Positions 8,799 to 17,690 of a DNA stretch of 64,000 nt are shown piece by piece. A program made the position numbers and the translations under genes. The notes under the pieces were generated by a model. It saw nothing but the letters and a program-made list of their open reading frames with translations, searched no databases and was not told the origin of the DNA. The DNA is from DAINPP01 sp036743375. GTDB lineage: Bacteria > Thermotogota > Thermotogae > MWEM01. Location of the stretch: contig DAINPP010000007.1 in assembly GCA_036743375.1 (NCBI GenBank), positions 1 through 64,000 of the forward strand, given 5' to 3'. How positions within the stretch are numbered: position 1 is the first letter of the stretch; each line of letters starts with the position of its first letter.

Positions 8799-9935
8799 AT
8801 GGTTACTATTATTCGTCAGATAGATCTGAATGTGTTTTCTTTGATTATGATGTTGATCATTTTAAGCGCAATGCAAGAACACAAATTTAACCGTTCGAGG
8901 AATAAGAAGGCTTTTGACAGGCTTTTAAAGAGTGTTATCTGTATGCTATCCCTGGACACGATAACGTGGTTTGTCAACGGTGTATCGGGAAGTGTTTACC
9001 GGATGATGAATATCGTTTCAAATACCATCCTGTTGGCATTTACCCTTTTGCCCCCTGTCTTATGGATCGTTTATCTCTGCTTTCTTACAATCAGGGATTT
9101 TAAGCCCGACAGAAGGTTTTTCATCCTCCTTCTGACACCTTTTTTCATCATTATGGGGATGGCTTTTCTCTCACCTCTGACGGGATGGCTCTTTTCTGTC
9201 AGTCCGGAGAACATCTATTCACGAGAATCTCTGTTTAATCTGATGAATATCTTTTCGCTTTTATACGCCGTTTCGGGATCTGTCATCATCCTGAAGAACC
9301 TGAAGCACTTTAAAAAAACTCAGGTGTTTTCGCTGTTTTCATTCATGTTTTTACCCCTGATCGGCGGGTTACTTCAGATTCTTTTTTACGGGTTGATCCT
9401 TTACTGGAATTCACTGGCACTTTCTATGATCATCATGTATCTGAATGTCCAGAGCAAAGAGATTAATCTGGACTACCTCACGGCAGTCAACAGCAGAAGA
9501 AGCCTTGACAATCATCTGTCGAGGAAGATAGCGGCGTATAATCCAAGAAACGGATTTGCCGTTATCATGATAGATATCGACCGTTTTAAGGAGATAAACG
9601 ATAAATTCGGACATAAGGCCGGAGATCGGGCCTTGGTGAATTTCTCCGGGGCCTTGAAGCGTTCGGTGAGAAATGATGATTTTATTGCCCGATACGGTGG
9701 AGATGAATTTGTCGTCGTTCTTGACTGCAACAGTAAGGAGACCGTTGACCGGGTCATCACAAGGATAAGAAGTGAACTGGAAAGATTCAACATGGAAACG
9801 AGAGAGCAGTACAGACTGGACTTCAGTTACGGGTTTTCGATTTACGATGAAAATCAGAATCTCGATTCGGATCATTTTGTGGATCATGTAGATAAGCTGA
9901 TGTATGAATACAAGAACGGAAAGAAAAAAGATTAA
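8799..9935 (+). CDS. Membrane diguanylate cyclase (GGDEF), second of three tandem paralogues
   Basis: A 378-residue protein with the same layout as its neighbours: polytopic membrane domain, then GGDEF. The start IDLNVFSLIMMLII matches the equivalent segments of both other copies. GGDEF is at 300-304 with an RNDD inhibitory site just before it. A loop SPENIYSRE is shared almost exactly with copy 3 (SPENVYSRR) and copy 1 (QDNVYSRG), so the membrane domains are homologous as well. The ribosome site GGGGGAG precedes ATG. The gene begins 24 bases after copy 1, suggesting one operon. Confidence 0.88.
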   Translation: MVTIIRQIDLNVFSLIMMLIILSAMQEHKFNRSRNKKAFDRLLKSVICMLSLDTITWFVNGVSGSVYRMMNIVSNTILLAFTLLPPVLWIVYLCFLTIRDFKPDRRFFILLLTPFFIIMGMAFLSPLTGWLFSVSPENIYSRESLFNLMNIFSLLYAVSGSVIILKNLKHFKKTQVFSLFSFMFLPLIGGLLQILFYGLILYWNSLALSMIIMYLNVQSKEINLDYLTAVNSRRSLDNHLSRKIAAYNPRNGFAVIMIDIDRFKEINDKFGHKAGDRALVNFSGALKRSVRNDDFIARYGGDEFVVVLDCNSKETVDRVITRIRSELERFNMETREQYRLDFSYGFSIYDENQNLDSDHFVDHVDKLMYEYKNGKKKD

Positions 9936-9977
9936 GGGCGAGCGTTTTCAGTTGATGAATACACGGGTGCTGATGGT

Positions 9978-11102
9978 ATGATAGATGTGGTAAATCTCAT
10001 AGATGTGAATTTTTTCTCGATGATTGTCCTGATCATCATTTTCTTCTCGGTGAATGAGTATAAAATGGATACTTCCGGGGCCAAAGAAAGCTTTAAGCGG
10101 ATGATACTCAGTGTTCTTTTCATGCTTGTCTGTGATACCGTTGTGTGGTCTGTGGATGGTATACCCGGTAATCTTTACCGGGTCATAAACAGCATTTCGA
10201 ATATTCTGCTTATCGGATTTACACATCTGACGCCGGCCTTCTGGCTGATGTATACCTGTTATCAGACAATACCCGGATTCAAGCCAAAGAAAAGACATTA
10301 TCTGATGCTGTTTCTTCCGGTCTTCGTTTCGTTTTTACTGTGTCTGTTTTCCCCGTTCACCGGGTGGGTTTTCTCCATCAGTCCGGAAAATGTTTATTCA
10401 AGGAGAGAAGGAATTGATCTGCTTTTTGTGATTGCCGTCGTTTATGTGGTGACTGGAACCATCCTGATCCTGAACAGCAGAACTCGTTATCATAATAAGC
10501 ATATTTTATCGCTTTTCTCGTTCATTGTTGCCCCCCTTGTTGCCTTAACGATTCAGAGTTTTTATTATGGAACAGCGTTGATCTGGAACAGTCTTACCGT
10601 TTCTATCCTGATCATCTATTTGAACTTGCAGAGAAAACACATGAACCTGGATTATCTGACCGGGTTGAACAACCGGATCATGTTTGACAATTATCTGATC
10701 AGAAGGATTAACGGAACCGGAAGGCGTTTTACCCTTGTCATGATAGATATTGATAATTTTAAGATGATCAATGATGGTTATGGACATAAAGCAGGGGATC
10801 GGGTGCTGATGGCCTTTGCCGATATCCTCTCCTATGCGGTGAGGAAGGATGATTTTGTTTCCCGTTATGGTGGGGATGAGTTTGTGATTATCCTTGACTG
10901 TGAGGAGGAAAGGGAAATCACAGAGGTGATCAACCGGATAAAGGGAGAGGTGAGCGAATTCAACGCTCATTCGGTAGAAGATTTTAAACTCGATTTCAGT
11001 TACGGTTATAAGGTCTACGATAGGGAGAATTCGGGGGATTATGATCGATTTATGCATGAAGTCGATATGATGATGTATGCCGACAAGCGAAGTAGACGTT
11101 GA
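9978..11102 (+). CDS. Membrane diguanylate cyclase (GGDEF), third of three tandem paralogues
   Basis: A 374-residue protein: polytopic membrane domain about residues 8-215, GGDEF domain from about 225, active motif at 298-302, RKDD inhibitory site five residues before. Closer to copy 2 than to copy 1 by eye: both share DSVSG/VDGIPGxxYR-type and LSPFTGW-type segments missing from copy 1. The gap to copy 2 is 42 bases, and a terminator follows directly. Triplication with retention of all catalytic motifs points to functional copies that differ in the sensor part. Confidence 0.88.
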   Translation: MIDVVNLIDVNFFSMIVLIIIFFSVNEYKMDTSGAKESFKRMILSVLFMLVCDTVVWSVDGIPGNLYRVINSISNILLIGFTHLTPAFWLMYTCYQTIPGFKPKKRHYLMLFLPVFVSFLLCLFSPFTGWVFSISPENVYSRREGIDLLFVIAVVYVVTGTILILNSRTRYHNKHILSLFSFIVAPLVALTIQSFYYGTALIWNSLTVSILIIYLNLQRKHMNLDYLTGLNNRIMFDNYLIRRINGTGRRFTLVMIDIDNFKMINDGYGHKAGDRVLMAFADILSYAVRKDDFVSRYGGDEFVIILDCEEEREITEVINRIKGEVSEFNAHSVEDFKLDFSYGYKVYDRENSGDYDRFMHEVDMMMYADKRSRR

Positions 11103-11119
11103 AACGTCTTTAAAATCAA

Positions 11120-11148
11120 AGAGGGGCAGGTTTTGTACCTGCCCCTCT
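11120..11148. terminator. Terminator hairpin between convergent GGDEF operon and leuS
   Basis: A perfect 12-bp stem, 11120-11131 with 11137-11148, rich in G/C, with a 5-base loop. The + side lacks a good T-run; the - side is followed by a T-rich stretch, so it fits termination of leuS best. Confidence 0.7.
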
Positions 11149-11164
11149 CATTGTGACTCTTTAC

Positions 11165-13636
11165 TTATACGGCAACGATGTTCACGATCTTGTTGGGAAC
11201 AACGATGATCTTTTTGATGTTTTTTCCGTCCGTGAGCTCTTTGACTCGCTCCCTGTCGAAGGCGATTCCCTGTGTCTCTTCCTTACTGAGACCGGCTGAA
11301 ACGGTAAATTTGTCCCGGATCTTTCCGTTGATCTGTACGACGATCTCTACTTCATCGACCACGAGTGCCGATTCATCCACTTCCGGCCACTTTTCAAGCA
11401 CGACGAGTGTATCGTGACCCATCTCGTGCCAGAGTTCTTCCGTCATATGCGGGGCAAACGGAGCCATGAGGATGAGGAGCTTTTCAGATACCTCTCTGAC
11501 AACTTCCGTATGCCAGTCTTCCGGGTTTACACTGGTGATATAGGCGTGAAGTTCGTTGGCAACTTCCATCATGCCACTGATCGCGGTGTTGAAATGAAAA
11601 TCTTCTTCGATGTCCTTGGTGATCTTCTTGATCATTTGATGTAGTTTCCTTCTCAGGGCCTTTTCCTCTTTCCCGAGCGTTTTGTTCTGCTTGTCTTTGG
11701 AGATTTCCGGAATAACGGTCATAATGGCCTTCCAGACCTTTTTTACAAATTTATATACCCCTTCAATACCGCTGTCATTCCATTCGGTATCCTTTTCCGG
11801 CGGTCCCATGAAGAGGGTGTACATTCTGAGTGTGTCAGCACCGTAATCTTCGATCATCTTTTCCGGTGAGACGACATTGCCTTTTGATTTGGACATCTTG
11901 AATCCGTCCTTGTAAATCATCCCCTGTGTGAAGAGGTTCTTAAACGGTTCCTCAAAGTCGATTTCTCCAAGGTCGTAAAGGACCTTTGTGATGAATCTTG
12001 AATAAAGCAGATGAAGGATGGCATGTTCCACCCCACCGATGTACTGATTGACGGGTAACCACTGGTTGACGTCCTCCGTGTTGAACGGCTTGTCTTCAAG
12101 ATGTGGATTGATGTACCTGAGATAGTACCATGAGCTGTCTACAAAGGTATCCATGGTATCCATTTCCCTTCTCGCCTCTCCACCGCATTTTGGACAGGTT
12201 GTATGAAGAAATCTGTCGTCTTTGGTCAACGGGGATTTTCCCGTTGGATCGAATTGTACATCGAGTGGCAGTTCAACCGGAAGATCCTCGTAAGGAACCG
12301 GAACAACCCCACATTTTTCACAGTAAACCATCGGGATAGGTGCGCCCCAGTATCTCTGTCTTGAAATGAGCCAGTCCCTGAGTTTGTACTGCGTGGTTCC
12401 CTTTCCAATCCCCTTTTCCTCTACCCATTCGATAACCTTTTTCAGACTCTCCTGGCTTTTCATGCCACTGAAAGGACCGGAATTAACCATGATACCCGGT
12501 TCCGTGCTGGCCTTTTCGAGTTTCTTGCCGATGAGTGTTTCCCCTTCGCTGTCGATGACGACGGTTATCGGGATGTCATACTTTTCTGCGAATTCAAAGT
12601 CTCTCTGATCATGAGCGGGAACGGCCATGATGGCCCCGGTACCATATTCCATGAGGATGTAGTTGGCAACGTATATCGGAATTTTTTCACCGTTTACCGG
12701 ATTGATGGCATACGTACCGAGGAACACACCCTCTTTTTCATAATCTTCCGAAGTTCTGAGGAATCGGTCTTCTTTGGCAACGGCTTCCTGGAATTTTCTG
12801 ACTTCCTCTTTTTTATCATCGGTAGTCAGCTGTTCGAGTAGCGGAGATTCCGGTGCAACGGCCATGAAGGTAACACCCCAGAGTGTATCGGGTCTGGTCG
12901 TGTAAACGTCAATACTGTCTTCCGTTCCGTCTATCTTGAAGGTAACCTGGGCCCCCTTGCTCTTTCCAATCCAGTTTTTCTGCATCGTTTTGACTCTTTC
13001 CGGCCATTCATCGAGTTTTTCAAGGTCCTGGAGCAATCTTTCCGCATAATCGGTGATCTTGAAAAACCACTGTTCGAGCTGCTTGATCTCCACATCGGAA
13101 TCGCATCTTTCGCATTTTCCGTTGACAACCTGTTCGTTAGCGAGAACGGTGTTGCATCCCGGGCACCAGTTGACGGCTGCCTCTTTCTTATAGGCCAGTC
13201 CCTTTTCATACATTCTGAGGAACAGGTACTGCGTCCATTTATAATAATTGATATTGCTCGTTTCAAGCTGCCTTGACCAGTCATAACTGATGGAAAGCTT
13301 TCCGAGCTGTTCTTTGATGATATCTATGTTTGTGTATGTGCTTGTCTCCGGTGGGATTCCCTTCGCAATGGCCGCGTTCTCGGCAGGCAAACCAAAGGAG
13401 TCAAACCCCATAGGGTGCAGGACGTTGTAACCCTGTAGTCTCTTGTATCTCGCAACGATATCCCCTATCACATAATTTTTAACGTGTCCGACGTGTAGTG
13501 TTCCGGATGGATACGGAAACATAACAAGCGCATAGTAATTTGGTTTGTCCGAATGCGTTTCGCATTGGTAGATCCCCTTTTCTTCCCAGACCTCTTGCCA
13601 TTTTTTCTCAAAGTCTGCCGGAATAAAATCTTTCAT
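11165..13636 (-). CDS. leuS: Leucyl-tRNA synthetase
   Basis: An 823-residue class Ia synthetase that attaches leucine to tRNA-Leu. The HIGH motif is seen as HVGH at residues 48-51 in YPSGTLHVGH, the KMSKS motif as FKMSKSKGN in the C-terminal half. A zinc-binding segment with CPGC and CERC lies near 160-180, and the CP1 editing domain lies between. Start ATG 13636 is chosen since GGAGGTG precedes it and MKDFIPADFEKKWQEVW matches the family; an in-frame ATG 51 bases upstream is within the promoter. Monocistronic on the - strand, divergent from trpS. Confidence 0.97.
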   Translation of the reverse strand: MKDFIPADFEKKWQEVWEEKGIYQCETHSDKPNYYALVMFPYPSGTLHVGHVKNYVIGDIVARYKRLQGYNVLHPMGFDSFGLPAENAAIAKGIPPETSTYTNIDIIKEQLGKLSISYDWSRQLETSNINYYKWTQYLFLRMYEKGLAYKKEAAVNWCPGCNTVLANEQVVNGKCERCDSDVEIKQLEQWFFKITDYAERLLQDLEKLDEWPERVKTMQKNWIGKSKGAQVTFKIDGTEDSIDVYTTRPDTLWGVTFMAVAPESPLLEQLTTDDKKEEVRKFQEAVAKEDRFLRTSEDYEKEGVFLGTYAINPVNGEKIPIYVANYILMEYGTGAIMAVPAHDQRDFEFAEKYDIPITVVIDSEGETLIGKKLEKASTEPGIMVNSGPFSGMKSQESLKKVIEWVEEKGIGKGTTQYKLRDWLISRQRYWGAPIPMVYCEKCGVVPVPYEDLPVELPLDVQFDPTGKSPLTKDDRFLHTTCPKCGGEARREMDTMDTFVDSSWYYLRYINPHLEDKPFNTEDVNQWLPVNQYIGGVEHAILHLLYSRFITKVLYDLGEIDFEEPFKNLFTQGMIYKDGFKMSKSKGNVVSPEKMIEDYGADTLRMYTLFMGPPEKDTEWNDSGIEGVYKFVKKVWKAIMTVIPEISKDKQNKTLGKEEKALRRKLHQMIKKITKDIEEDFHFNTAISGMMEVANELHAYITSVNPEDWHTEVVREVSEKLLILMAPFAPHMTEELWHEMGHDTLVVLEKWPEVDESALVVDEVEIVVQINGKIRDKFTVSAGLSKEETQGIAFDRERVKELTDGKNIKKIIVVPNKIVNIVAV

Positions 13637-13669
13637 AATAAAGCACCTCCGACTTGAATAGTTGAAGGA

Positions 13670-13705
13670 ATTATACCACAATATCATGTGTGTTTATGGT
13701 AAAAT
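13670..13705. promoter_or_regulatory. Divergent extended -10 promoters of leuS and trpS
   Basis: On the - strand TGGTATAAT has its -10 at 13675-13670, serving leuS. On the + strand TGGTAAAAT has its -10 at 13700-13705, serving trpS. Both have the TGn extension and poor -35 boxes. No T-box element is visible in either short leader. Confidence 0.55.
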
Positions 13706-13737
13706 CGTTATTATAAGAATCTTCGGAGGTGTTTATT

Positions 13738-14730
13738 TTGAGAATTGTCAGCGGAACAAGACCAACCGGCAAATTACACATAGGACATTATGTGGGTATA
13801 CTCGAAAATTGGGTAAAATTACAGAATGAAGGGTATGAAACTTTTTATTTTGTAGCCGATTGGCATGCTTTGACAACCGGATACGATAAAACGGAACATT
13901 TGAAACAATATACAAAAGACCTCATCAGGATATTTATGGCTGTCGGACTGGATCCGGAAAAATCGGTTTTGTTTGTGCAGTCTGCCATAAAGGAACATGC
14001 GGAACTTCAGCTGCTTTTTAACATGCTGACATCCGTTTCAAGGCTGGAGAGAGTTCCGACTTACAAGGAACAGAAGCAGCAGCTTGAAGGCAATCAGTCG
14101 GTTGCGAATGCCGGCTTTTTGACTTATCCGGTACTCATGGGAGCGGATATTCTCATCTATAAGGCTGAGGCTGTTCCCGTTGGTGAAGATCAGCTGAGTC
14201 ATTTGGAGGTAGCGAGAGAAATGGCCAGAAAATTCAACTTTACCTACAATTGCGAAGTTTTCCCTGAGCCGGAGGCCAAACTCTCGCAGACGCCGAAGCT
14301 GCTCGGAACAGATGGCAGAAAGATGTCCAAGAGTTATGGGAATATCATCAACATCGAATCTTCTCCAAAGGAACTCAAAGATGCCATCATGCCCATGATT
14401 ACGGATCCTTCGAGAAAGAGAAAGACAGATCCGGGTAATCCTGAAATCTGTCCGGTATGGAGCTATCATAAGGCGTTTGGTATTTCTGAAGGGGATAAGA
14501 CCTGGGTAACGGAGGGGTGTACACAGGCGCAAATCGGTTGTGTGCAGTGTAAAAAGCTCCTGCTCAAGAATATGGAGGCCAAACTGTCGCCTATCTGGGA
14601 AAAACTCGATGAAATTGATGCCAATCCTTCATTGATAGACGATGTTATAGCCGAAGGCAACAAAAAGGCGACTGCCATTGCAAAACAGACGATGGTTGAA
14701 GTTCGCCGGGCAATGAATTTGATGTTTTAG
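13738..14730 (+). CDS. trpS: Tryptophanyl-tRNA synthetase
   Basis: A 330-residue class Ic synthetase. The HIGH motif is HIGH in PTGKLHIGHYVG near residue 11, and KMSKS is complete in GRKMSKSYGN near 200. The start is TTG 13738, giving MRIVSGTRPTGKLHIGH as in relatives, with GGAGGTG 6 bases upstream; the in-frame GTG at 13729 lies inside that ribosome site and is unlikely. The scpA frame opens directly after the stop codon in the same reading frame, so the two are co-transcribed. Confidence 0.96.
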   Translation: MRIVSGTRPTGKLHIGHYVGILENWVKLQNEGYETFYFVADWHALTTGYDKTEHLKQYTKDLIRIFMAVGLDPEKSVLFVQSAIKEHAELQLLFNMLTSVSRLERVPTYKEQKQQLEGNQSVANAGFLTYPVLMGADILIYKAEAVPVGEDQLSHLEVAREMARKFNFTYNCEVFPEPEAKLSQTPKLLGTDGRKMSKSYGNIINIESSPKELKDAIMPMITDPSRKRKTDPGNPEICPVWSYHKAFGISEGDKTWVTEGCTQAQIGCVQCKKLLLKNMEAKLSPIWEKLDEIDANPSLIDDVIAEGNKKATAIAKQTMVEVRRAMNLMF

Positions 14731-14742
14731 GGGGGACAGATT

Positions 14743-15441
14743 ATTTCCGAAGAACTGACTTTTAATCTTCCTGAATTTGAAGGATCTCTTGATCTTCTCC
14801 TTTATCTCGTGAAGAAAGAAGAAAAGGATATTAGGGAAATACAGATAGCCAAGATAGCCGATGAATTTGTGGCCTATGTCAAACAGATGCAGAAGTTTGA
14901 TGTGGCCGTTGCTTCCGAATTCATGGTGATGGCCGCCACCCTCATGGTCTTGAAATCAAAGGCTTTGCTGGCGACCGATGAGAAGGCACAGGAAGAAGTG
15001 AAAGATGAACGTGAAAAACTCGTCCAGAGAATAGAGGAATATGAAAAGGTAAAAGAAGTGGTCTCCTTTCTCGAGGAAAAAAGTGAGGCAGCGGATAAGT
15101 TGTACCGGGTCAAGGTTAAGAAAACGGGTCAGGCGAGAAAAAGAGAAAATGAAGCCTTTCCCGAGCAGTTGTTCCTGAATTTTAAGAATGCGTACAATGA
15201 GCTGAAGATGAGGGAAAAGGTTTACAAGGTCTCCGGAGAACAGTATTCGATATCCGGAAGGATCAAATATCTGAAGGAACTGCTGCTTGCCGAGAAACGG
15301 ATGCCGATAGAGGAGATATTCGGCACGGCGAATGATCGGATAGACTTGATCGTCTCATTTCTCGGGATACTGGAACTGATAAAACTGTCATTTCTGTATA
15401 TCGAGTATACCGATCAAACCATGGTCTGTCTCGTCGAATAA
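14743..15441 (+). CDS. scpA: Segregation and condensation protein A, with probable AUU start
   Basis: About 232 residues. The N-terminal kleisin motif reads LTFNLPEFEGSLDLLLYLV, which in ScpA contacts the SMC head, so translation must begin before it. The trpS stop TAG (14728-14730) is in the same frame, and the only codons between are GGG GGA CAG ATT ATT TCC; no ATG, GTG or TTG exists. ATT at 14743 (or 14740) has a GGGGGGA ribosome site 7 (or 4) bases upstream, so an AUU start is the best reading. GTG 14809 would remove the conserved motif. ScpA bridges the SMC dimer in chromosome segregation. scpB is not adjacent, although it often is. Confidence 0.85.
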   Translation: MSEELTFNLPEFEGSLDLLLYLVKKEEKDIREIQIAKIADEFVAYVKQMQKFDVAVASEFMVMAATLMVLKSKALLATDEKAQEEVKDEREKLVQRIEEYEKVKEVVSFLEEKSEAADKLYRVKVKKTGQARKRENEAFPEQLFLNFKNAYNELKMREKVYKVSGEQYSISGRIKYLKELLLAEKRMPIEEIFGTANDRIDLIVSFLGILELIKLSFLYIEYTDQTMVCLVE

Positions 15442-15499
15442 TATTGTTGGATTTGTTTTAAAATAAGACTGGCTTTTTGCTATTAGGGCTTGTACTTTA

Positions 15500-15508
15500 T
15501 GTTATAAT
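15500..15508 (+). promoter_or_regulatory. Extended -10 promoter of the DUF2007 gene
   Basis: TGTTATAAT with the TATAAT at 15503-15508, a perfect -10 with TGn extension, 24 bases before the ATG at 15532. No clear -35 box. Confidence 0.5.
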
Positions 15509-15531
15509 TTATACACACAGGAGGTGTTATT

Positions 15532-15987
15532 ATGAAATTGCTGAAACTCTACAAATATCGCCAGGAAGCAAGGACTTTAATGGATCTGTTGAAAGAGAAT
15601 GATATTTCATATGAGGAAAGAAAACTCACACCTACGGAAGTATTCGTCGATCCTGAGGACTTTGAAAAGGCGAAGAAGATCATAGATGAGAACAGACAGC
15701 TGATACAGGCCTCTTCAGAAAAATGGTATGCGGTTACAACAGCCCCGGATGAAGTTACAGCGGAAATCATCAAATCTTCACTGGATACAGTGGATATTCC
15801 CTGTGTACTCAAGGGTCTTGCCGTACCGTATGGCGAGCCGATCATCATGGGCCAGGGTGGTGTGGTGCCGATGGAAGTGCTCGTACCGGAATCCTGTTAC
15901 GACAGGGCAAAGGAGATCATAGAGACTCATCTCGATGAGGAAGCGGATGAGGCATTTGTTGAGGAAGAGAAAGAAGAGAAGGAATAA
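15532..15987 (+). CDS. DUF2007-domain protein, two-repeat form
   Basis: A 151-residue acidic protein with two repeats of the DUF2007 type. The first (residues 1-55) reads LLKLYKYRQEARTLMDLLKE and ends in VFVDPEDFEKAKKIID. The second (about 64-140) starts WYAVTTAPDEVTAEIIKSSL and ends in VLVPESCYDRAKEII. The fold is a small ferredoxin-like or ACT-like alpha/beta unit; the family is called a putative signal-transducing protein, but no biochemical role is established. The C-terminus is a Glu-rich tail. It has its own promoter and a good GGAGG site, and lies before the glycine cleavage genes without an obvious link. Confidence 0.75.
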   Translation: MKLLKLYKYRQEARTLMDLLKENDISYEERKLTPTEVFVDPEDFEKAKKIIDENRQLIQASSEKWYAVTTAPDEVTAEIIKSSLDTVDIPCVLKGLAVPYGEPIIMGQGGVVPMEVLVPESCYDRAKEIIETHLDEEADEAFVEEEKEEKE

Positions 15988-16043
15988 GCGATAAAGATTT
16001 GCCCTATAGGACAGATTAAAATAAACGGGGGAGGAATTTGGAA

Positions 16044-17150
16044 TTGGATAAGGTTAAGAGAACGCCGCTTTACGAAGAGCATGTAAGATGTGGAGGTAAA
16101 GTTGTAGATTTTCATGGCTGGGAGCTTCCGATACAGTATTCCGATGGAATAATCAAAGAGGCAAAAGCGGTCAGGGAGCATTTGGGAATATTTGATGTTT
16201 CTCATATGGGTGAGGTTTTTCTGAGAGGAGACGAAGCCGTTAAGTTTGCGGATTATCTCGTTGTGAATAACGTGGATAATCTTAAATACGGTGAGATCTG
16301 TTATACACCGATGTGTTATGAAGACGGTGGGATAGTGGATGATCTGCTGGTCTATAAAAAGGCCTCCGATGAGGTACTGCTTGTAGTGAATGCGGCAAAT
16401 ATTGCCAAGGATTTTGAATGGATCCTCAAAAAATCAGAAGGATTTGACGTGAAGGTCACAAACGAATCGGATGATTATGCACAGATTGCCGTCCAGGGAC
16501 CTGATGCAGAAAAGCTCATGCAGGAATATTCAGGAGTCAGGTTGGACGAGATTCCGTTTTATTCTTTCAAGGAAGGCCGTTTCAACGGCATACACTGTCT
16601 GATTTCCAGAACCGGATACACCGGTGAAGACGGTTTTGAACTCTATACATCACCGGATGCCGCCGTGCCCCTCTGGAGAAAGCTGATCGAGATCGGGGCA
16701 AAGCCTGCCGGACTCGGCGCCAGGGATCTTCTCAGATTTGAAGCCTGTTATATGCTTTATGGAAATGAGATCACGAAAGACACAACACCGCTTGAGGCCG
16801 GTTTGAAATGGACGGTAGATTTCTCCCGTGATTTTATCGGGAAATCCGTTCTTGAGGAACAGGAGCGAAATGGCTTAACCAAGCGATTAAGAGGTCTCGA
16901 AGTGATCGAAAAGGGAGGCATCCCAAGAACCGGTTGCAAGATTTTTGATGGAGACGATGAAATTGGTATAATAACAACCGGAAACAAGTCCACGACATTA
17001 AACAGGATAGTGGCTCTCGGGTATCTTCCGGCAAAGGGATACAAGCTTGGCAGTGAAGTGGAGATAGAAGTGAGAGCCGGTAAGAGGCTGAAGACAAAGG
17101 TTATCAAAAAGCCATTTTACGTCGGCAGCGTTAATCCGGGGAAAAAATAG
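16044..17150 (+). CDS. gcvT: Glycine cleavage system T protein (aminomethyltransferase)
   Basis: About 368 residues. The N-terminus RTPLYEEHVRCGGKVVDFHGWELP and the segment FDVSHMGEV are diagnostic of GcvT. The protein moves the aminomethyl one-carbon unit from the lipoyl arm of GcvH to tetrahydrofolate, releasing ammonia. Two in-frame TTG codons lie close together; 16044 is chosen because GGAGG then sits 9 bases upstream, while 16038 would leave only 3. gcvH follows after 32 bases. The P protein and L protein genes are not in the window, so the full system must be completed elsewhere. Confidence 0.95.
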   Translation: MDKVKRTPLYEEHVRCGGKVVDFHGWELPIQYSDGIIKEAKAVREHLGIFDVSHMGEVFLRGDEAVKFADYLVVNNVDNLKYGEICYTPMCYEDGGIVDDLLVYKKASDEVLLVVNAANIAKDFEWILKKSEGFDVKVTNESDDYAQIAVQGPDAEKLMQEYSGVRLDEIPFYSFKEGRFNGIHCLISRTGYTGEDGFELYTSPDAAVPLWRKLIEIGAKPAGLGARDLLRFEACYMLYGNEITKDTTPLEAGLKWTVDFSRDFIGKSVLEEQERNGLTKRLRGLEVIEKGGIPRTGCKIFDGDDEIGIITTGNKSTTLNRIVALGYLPAKGYKLGSEVEIEVRAGKRLKTKVIKKPFYVGSVNPGKK

Positions 17151-17182
17151 GACGATTTATTAATATTTAACGGAGGGACAGG

Positions 17183-17548
17183 ATGAAAAAATTTACAGAA
17201 TCACATGAATGGGTAGAACTCACAGATGGTATTGCAACAATCGGAATAACAAATCATGCTCAGGAACAGCTTGGGGATATCGTTTACGTTGATCTTCCCG
17301 GAGTGGGAGATACCCTTTCAAAGGGAGATACACTCTGTTCAATAGAATCGGTCAAATCGGCAAATGATGTTTATGTACCTGTTTCCGGTGAAGTTTCCGA
17401 GATTAATGAGGAACTCGACGGTACGCCTGAGAAGATAAACGAAGCGGCAGAAACGGATGGCTGGATCTGCAAAATCAAGATTTCCGATGAGGCCGAAATG
17501 GAAGAACTGCTTTCAGAAGCGGATTATCAGAAACTGATCGAAGAATAA
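17183..17548 (+). CDS. gcvH: Glycine cleavage system H protein
   Basis: A 121-residue lipoyl carrier. The lipoyl-lysine motif is SIESVKSANDV with Lys58 as the attachment site, and the N-terminal motif FTESHEWVEL is typical. GcvH shuttles the methylamine intermediate between the P and T proteins. An ACGGAGGG ribosome site precedes the ATG, 32 bases after gcvT. A short 7-bp G/C stem at 17607-17627 downstream is followed by few Ts and is only a weak terminator candidate. Confidence 0.96.
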   Translation: MKKFTESHEWVELTDGIATIGITNHAQEQLGDIVYVDLPGVGDTLSKGDTLCSIESVKSANDVYVPVSGEVSEINEELDGTPEKINEAAETDGWICKIKISDEAEMEELLSEADYQKLIEE

Positions 17549-17690
17549 AACCGGCACGGGTATTGTCAGGTGTAAATTGGAATCAATTTTCGGTATGATA
17601 GTAGATGGGCGGATTGTTTTTCCGCCCGTTTACCGTGTCTGAAGCAATTGGTTTGGAGAAGTACGATTTCTAAAAGACAGGAGCAAGCTT

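Noticed and set aside
10545..11057. 170-codon - strand frame within the third GGDEF gene (and a like one at 9411-9887)
   Set aside because: Antisense shadows: the same pattern recurs in two paralogous GGDEF genes because the sense strand is conserved.
13637..13737. T-box riboswitch before leuS or trpS
   Set aside because: The shared divergent region is only about 100 bases, with no T-box core or antiterminator.
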